Source: Tipula vernalis
Lineage: Eukaryota; Arthropoda; Insecta; Diptera; Tipulidae
Direction: 5' to 3'
Length of the DNA stretch: 64,000 nucleotides
Assembly: GCA_958295665.1 (NCBI GenBank)
Contig: OY282558.1
Location: 357,371,010-357,435,009, forward strand
Shown: piece by piece, positions 60,739-64,000 of the stretch
Layout: each line of letters begins with the position of its first letter
Position numbering within the stretch: position 1 is the first letter of the stretch
Notes under the pieces: model-generated
The model's database searches: none
Told to the model about the DNA's origin: nothing
Seen by the model: only the letters and a program-made list of their open reading frames with translations
Translations under genes and position numbers: made by a program

Positions 60739-62759
60739 ACTTTCTTCCTTACCTTGAATGCAAGGACACACATAACAACATAAATATAAAATTATTAATA
60801 GATACCGGAGCAAATAAAAACATAATAAAACCCGGTATCATCCCCAAAAATTTATTAAGCTTCCAAGAAGCTTCTGTGAAAAACATTTTAGGAACTCACG
60901 TAGTAAATACCAAAGGTAAAATAAATTTTCTGGGTCAAGGTATCCCGGAACAAACTTACTACGAATTAGGATTCCATAAATTTTTTGATGGAATCCTAGG
61001 TTCGCAATCAATGGCGATACTAAACACCAAAATTGATTACAGAACCAATGAGATAATAATAAATAATTCAAAATTCAAATTTCACCGTTATTATCCAACG
61101 GGAACAGTCTATAACCATATAGTAACATTTCGAACAAGTAATGAAGGCGAATGGTTCGTGCCAAGTTACGAAAATTTAAATGAAAATATAATAATTCAAC
61201 CCGGCGTATATAAAGCCATTAATGGTAATACGACCGTAAATATTCTCACAAACGAACCAGTACCACCACAAAATTTACCGAAGTTAAAACTGAACGTTAA
61301 CAACTTCGAAACGCTAAAACCAGTCCCTATTTTTGGACATGAAATAATTAGCAAAGAAGATATAAAAAACATAAATAACGAACTGCATCTTAATGAGGGA
61401 ACGGATAACACTACACGTGAATCCGAGGAAGTCGCAGAAAATATTCCAAACGTCAATAGTGACGAAATAGAAACAATCCACTCAGCGAACACGTCAGACG
61501 ATTACTTCATCCACTTCGCTGACAGGCCAATTAATTACTACAGGAACCAGTTAGTGTTCAAATTTTCAAACAAAAACAGTATCATTTCGGAAGAAATGAT
61601 TTTCCCAAATTTCAAACGAACCATTATTTCAAAGAAATCCTTCGAAGAAAACGATATCACACAGTTTTTAAAAGTATACCATAATGGGAAACAATCAGCA
61701 ATAATGGCTCCCGAAAGTCTATACGACAAAATCCAAACTTCGTTCAGACAAAATTTTTGTCAAAAAGGTCATTTTGTGATAGTCACAAAAATAGTCCAAG
61801 ACGTTACGAATGAAGATAGACAAAATTTATTAATAACCAAGGAACACGAACGTGCACATAGGGGCACTAATGAGGTTGAAAACCAACTAAGGCGAGCGTA
61901 TTTCTTCCCCAGAATGGGAAATAAAATCCGAACTCACATTAATGCATGTAATATATGCAACGTGCATAAATACGACCGCAAGCCTTATAATATTAAAATA
62001 AGCCCACGGCCAATCACAAAGAAGCCGTTAGAAAGACTACACATTGACATTTTCAGTATAAACAGAAACAATTTCCTCTCAATCATTGACTCATTTTCCA
62101 AACATCTACAGATGATGCCAATGGAAACAAAAAATTTAACAGACGTAACCAGTAGTCTTAGTAAATATTTTACCCTTTTCGGAATACCGAACTCTATTAT
62201 CTGTGATCACGAAACTACTTTCCAGTCCACCCAATTTAAAGAATTTCTGAACAGCCTTAATATAAAATTAGATTACGCATCTTCATCAGAATCCAACGGA
62301 CAGATAGAAAAAACCCATTCCACCGTGATCGAAATATTCAATACAAATAAACATAAAGCAATGAGCCCAGATACTTCAACTGCCATCGAAATGTCAGTTG
62401 CTCTTTATAATAATTCCGTGCACTCAGCCACTGGCTTTACGCCAAATGAAGTTATATTCAATCAAAATAATTTCATTGACCCCATAAAAATACGAGCACA
62501 AGCTAACGATATCTTCCAAACAGTTAACAACAATTTGGAAAAAGCCGCAAAGAAAATGCAAAAACAAAACGACCAAAAAGAAGAACCACCTAATCTTATA
62601 GAAGGTGAAACGGTCTTCTTGAAACCAAATATAAGGACGAAAGCTCAACCAAGGGGAGTTGAGACTAAAATTCAAAACATTGAAAATAAAACTTTCCGTA
62701 CAAAAAGAAATATAAAACGGAATAAGAACAAAATAAAACGAATAAAAAAGACTAATTAA
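60681..62759 (+). CDS. pol: Pol with protease and integrase only (RT and RNase H deleted in frame)
   Basis: The frame opens at 60681 after TGA at 60678, and the first internal ATG is at 60876. The protease active site LLIDTGANKNIIK is at 60792-60830, with DTG at 60801-60809. After the PVPIFGHE block the frame passes into a short acidic stretch and then ETIHSANTSDDY and RPINYYRNQLVF, which normally lie between RNase H and integrase. The whole RT-RNase H part is absent, yet the frame is unbroken. Integrase follows: an HHCC finger (HERAHRG ... CNICNVH), then RLHIDIFSI, IICDHETTFQS and NGQIEKTHST carrying the three catalytic residues. The C-terminus is very basic. It could make protease and integrase but not DNA. 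Confidence 0.88.
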   Translation: MRCQCDKFSRRSGGRYGRLNFLPYLECKDTHNNINIKLLIDTGANKNIIKPGIIPKNLLSFQEASVKNILGTHVVNTKGKINFLGQGIPEQTYYELGFHKFFDGILGSQSMAILNTKIDYRTNEIIINNSKFKFHRYYPTGTVYNHIVTFRTSNEGEWFVPSYENLNENIIIQPGVYKAINGNTTVNILTNEPVPPQNLPKLKLNVNNFETLKPVPIFGHEIISKEDIKNINNELHLNEGTDNTTRESEEVAENIPNVNSDEIETIHSANTSDDYFIHFADRPINYYRNQLVFKFSNKNSIISEEMIFPNFKRTIISKKSFEENDITQFLKVYHNGKQSAIMAPESLYDKIQTSFRQNFCQKGHFVIVTKIVQDVTNEDRQNLLITKEHERAHRGTNEVENQLRRAYFFPRMGNKIRTHINACNICNVHKYDRKPYNIKISPRPITKKPLERLHIDIFSINRNNFLSIIDSFSKHLQMMPMETKNLTDVTSSLSKYFTLFGIPNSIICDHETTFQSTQFKEFLNSLNIKLDYASSSESNGQIEKTHSTVIEIFNTNKHKAMSPDTSTAIEMSVALYNNSVHSATGFTPNEVIFNQNNFIDPIKIRAQANDIFQTVNNNLEKAAKKMQKQNDQKEEPPNLIEGETVFLKPNIRTKAQPRGVETKIQNIENKTFRTKRNIKRNKNKIKRIKKTN
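60699..60705 (+). promoter_or_regulatory. Candidate -1 frameshift site AAATTTT
   Basis: In the gag frame it reads A AAT TTT, fitting X XXY YYZ. It lies inside the 58-base gag/pol overlap (60681-60738), and pol is in the -1 frame, which is exactly where a slippery site is needed. No downstream pseudoknot was tested. Confidence 0.6.
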
Positions 62760-63021
62760 ATTTATTTTTGTATCATTTTCAGAAAAAAAAAAGAAAAAAA
62801 TATATAACATTAAGATAAAATCTAGATACTAGAAGAAATAAATACTAAATAGTAAATAATATTATAACATAAGTTATTAGGCTTGAATATTGTATTTTAA
62901 ACATTCTTTATAATTAGCTGGTAATAAAGCCTAAGGGTTTATAAAAAAAAAAAATTAAAAGAATATTATATCAGTTTTCTAAATTTTAAAGTAAAACAAA
63001 TAAACAAATCTATTATTTTCC
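62760..63021 (+). other. Spacer between pol and env
   Basis: 262 AT-rich bases. An env splice acceptor is expected in or near it; none could be picked with confidence. Confidence 0.5.
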
Positions 63022-64000
63022 ATGACAATGTACTTTGTAATAAAATTAGCAATATTAATAATAATTCCTAAAATTTATCATTTCCAAAAATTAGAAATAA
63101 AAAATTTAAATGACGACCCTATTTTAATATTAAAAACTAATGATTGTAAAATTCAAGTAGGTAGCATAAAAGTCGTTCACCCAATTGATTTAAATAACAT
63201 ACAGAAAACAGTAGATTCAATAAACAAATTTATTTATAATAAATTAGATGATAAGAACGATAAATTAGATTTATATAAAATAGTAAAACAAAAGTGCAGA
63301 AAGTTGTACGACAATCTACAACAAATTAAACCTATAAAGCATTATAGACAAAAACGTTGGGATGCCCTGGGCTCAGCGTGGAAATGGCTGGCGGGTAGTC
63401 CAGATGCCATAGATTTGCGAATGATAGAGAACAAAATGACGGAACTAGTAAATGAAAACAACCAGCAAATCCAAATAAACAACCAGATCGATGAAAGAAT
63501 ACGGATGATAACAGACACAATAAACAAAGCTGTAACAACCACTAACACAGCGAACAAAATAACACTCAGTGAAATAGAAATGATAGCAGCCATCATTAAT
63601 ATAGATAACATAAATACCATACTAGAAGACATCCAGGACGCTATCGTCAAAACTAAAATCGGCCTGGCAAGCAACAAAGTTATATCGCTAAAAGAATTAA
63701 TGATGATAAAAGACCTAATGACAAGCCAAGGAGTAAACATAACTCTACCTGAAGAAGCACTGCAATACGTGATACCAAAAGTAGCCGTAAACAAGGAAAC
63801 GCTACTTTTTATTCTAGAAACACCAAAACTAGAAGAGGAAACTTCACTAACAGCAATGATCGTTCCATTAACAGTCAATGAAACAATAATAAAAGAATAC
63901 CCTCAGCATATCGTAAAGACGAAACAAAAATTATTTACAACAATCAATCGTAATAATTTTGTACAAAAATATTCGGAAATCAAAGAGTTTGAGGACGAAT
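63022..64000 (+). CDS. env: Errantivirus-like envelope protein, 5' part (open to window end)
   Basis: ATG at 63022 starts a frame of 326 codons with no stop before the window end. The N-terminus is hydrophobic (FVIKLAILIIIPKI), fitting a signal peptide. A furin-type site RQKR at residues 109-112 (63346-63357) is followed by WDALGSAWKWLAGSPDA, matching the cleavage and fusion-peptide region of errantivirus Env and the related baculovirus F proteins. Downstream is a helical, N/I/T-rich region consistent with the coiled-coil part. The transmembrane anchor would lie beyond the window. The family mediates membrane fusion; whether this copy is complete cannot be judged here. Confidence 0.82.
   Translation, partial: MTMYFVIKLAILIIIPKIYHFQKLEIKNLNDDPILILKTNDCKIQVGSIKVVHPIDLNNIQKTVDSINKFIYNKLDDKNDKLDLYKIVKQKCRKLYDNLQQIKPIKHYRQKRWDALGSAWKWLAGSPDAIDLRMIENKMTELVNENNQQIQINNQIDERIRMITDTINKAVTTTNTANKITLSEIEMIAAIINIDNINTILEDIQDAIVKTKIGLASNKVISLKELMMIKDLMTSQGVNITLPEEALQYVIPKVAVNKETLLFILETPKLEEETSLTAMIVPLTVNETIIKEYPQHIVKTKQKLFTTINRNNFVQKYSEIKEFEDE

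Larger units (their letters stand above)
58927..64000 (+). mobile_element. Errantivirus-like endogenous retrovirus (gypsy/17.6 type), runs off window
   Basis: Order: presumed 5' LTR (58927-59213), tRNA-Ser-like primer-binding site, leader, gag, pol in the -1 frame, env. Three retroviral genes including env define the errantivirus group of insects. Pol lacks RT and RNase H, so the element is not autonomous. Insertion beside alternating TA fits the TATA-type target choice of this group. The 3' LTR lies beyond the window. Confidence 0.88.

Noticed and set aside
61196..62810. Several minus-strand frames of 60-130 codons
   Set aside because: Antisense to pol, with no family resemblance.
63332..63878. 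Minus-strand frames of 68 and 178 codons
   Set aside because: Antisense shadows of the env frame, which is open on the plus strand to the window end.

Overview
The window is AT-rich eukaryotic DNA, almost certainly from an insect. Every protein-coding segment I can recognise belongs to a transposable element. I found no host gene, tRNA or rRNA. The mixture of Tc1/mariner, piggyBac, hAT, Helitron, Penelope-like, Jockey-type and Ty3/gypsy sequences, together with an env-bearing errantivirus-like element, fits an insect and perhaps a fly. Fly is an inference; the species cannot be read from the sequence.

Layout. 1-3.1 kb: nothing recognised. 3.1-8.8 kb: a Helitron helicase remnant (minus strand) split by a 4.66-kb unit with long inverted arms, which carry Penelope-type GIY-YIG and deleted mariner sequence around a decayed hAT transposase. 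9.7-9.9 kb: TA microsatellite. 10.2-11.9 kb: a complete-ended but dead Tc1 element with IR/DR-like ends. 12.3-13.7 kb: a Ty3/gypsy protease-RT remnant. 15.2-15.5 kb: a Jockey-like ORF2 tail. 18.3-19.06 kb: a non-autonomous element with CAC termini. 19.4-22.2 kb: a decayed CsRn1/Kabuki-like gypsy pol (minus). 24-25 kb: a piggyBac remnant (minus). 25.8-29.3 kb: an LTR element with an intact 700-codon gag-protease ORF and no RT or integrase. 29.75-30.44 kb: a foldback-like element made of short tandem repeats. 32.0-32.5 kb: a hAT/CGGBP1-type remnant. 33.9-40.6 kb: a 6.7-kb EnSpm/CACTA-like element with two genes. 40.6-48 kb: a Tc3-like fragment, an element with GTGGCA ends encoding an unclassified transposase-like protein, and Tc1 and mariner remnants. 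48-54 kb: mostly empty, with one long hairpin and a CGGBP1-like zinc finger. 54.3-55.9 kb: a Penelope-like RT/GIY-YIG remnant. 58.7-58.9 kb: a second TA tract, directly followed by an errantivirus-like element (58.9 kb to the window end).

The youngest-looking elements are the errantivirus-like one (open gag, open but RT-deleted pol, env open to the window edge), the gag-only LTR element and the EnSpm-like element. Most others carry stops, frameshifts or deletions. The nesting and mixed orientation suggest a transposon graveyard such as heterochromatin or a piRNA source locus, but nothing in the sequence proves that function. The most unusual items are the inverted composite unit at 3.45-8.11 kb, the in-frame protease-integrase fusion at 60.7-62.8 kb, the GTGGCA-ended element at 42.8-45.6 kb, and the two-gene EnSpm-like element with a likely non-autonomous relative 15 kb away.
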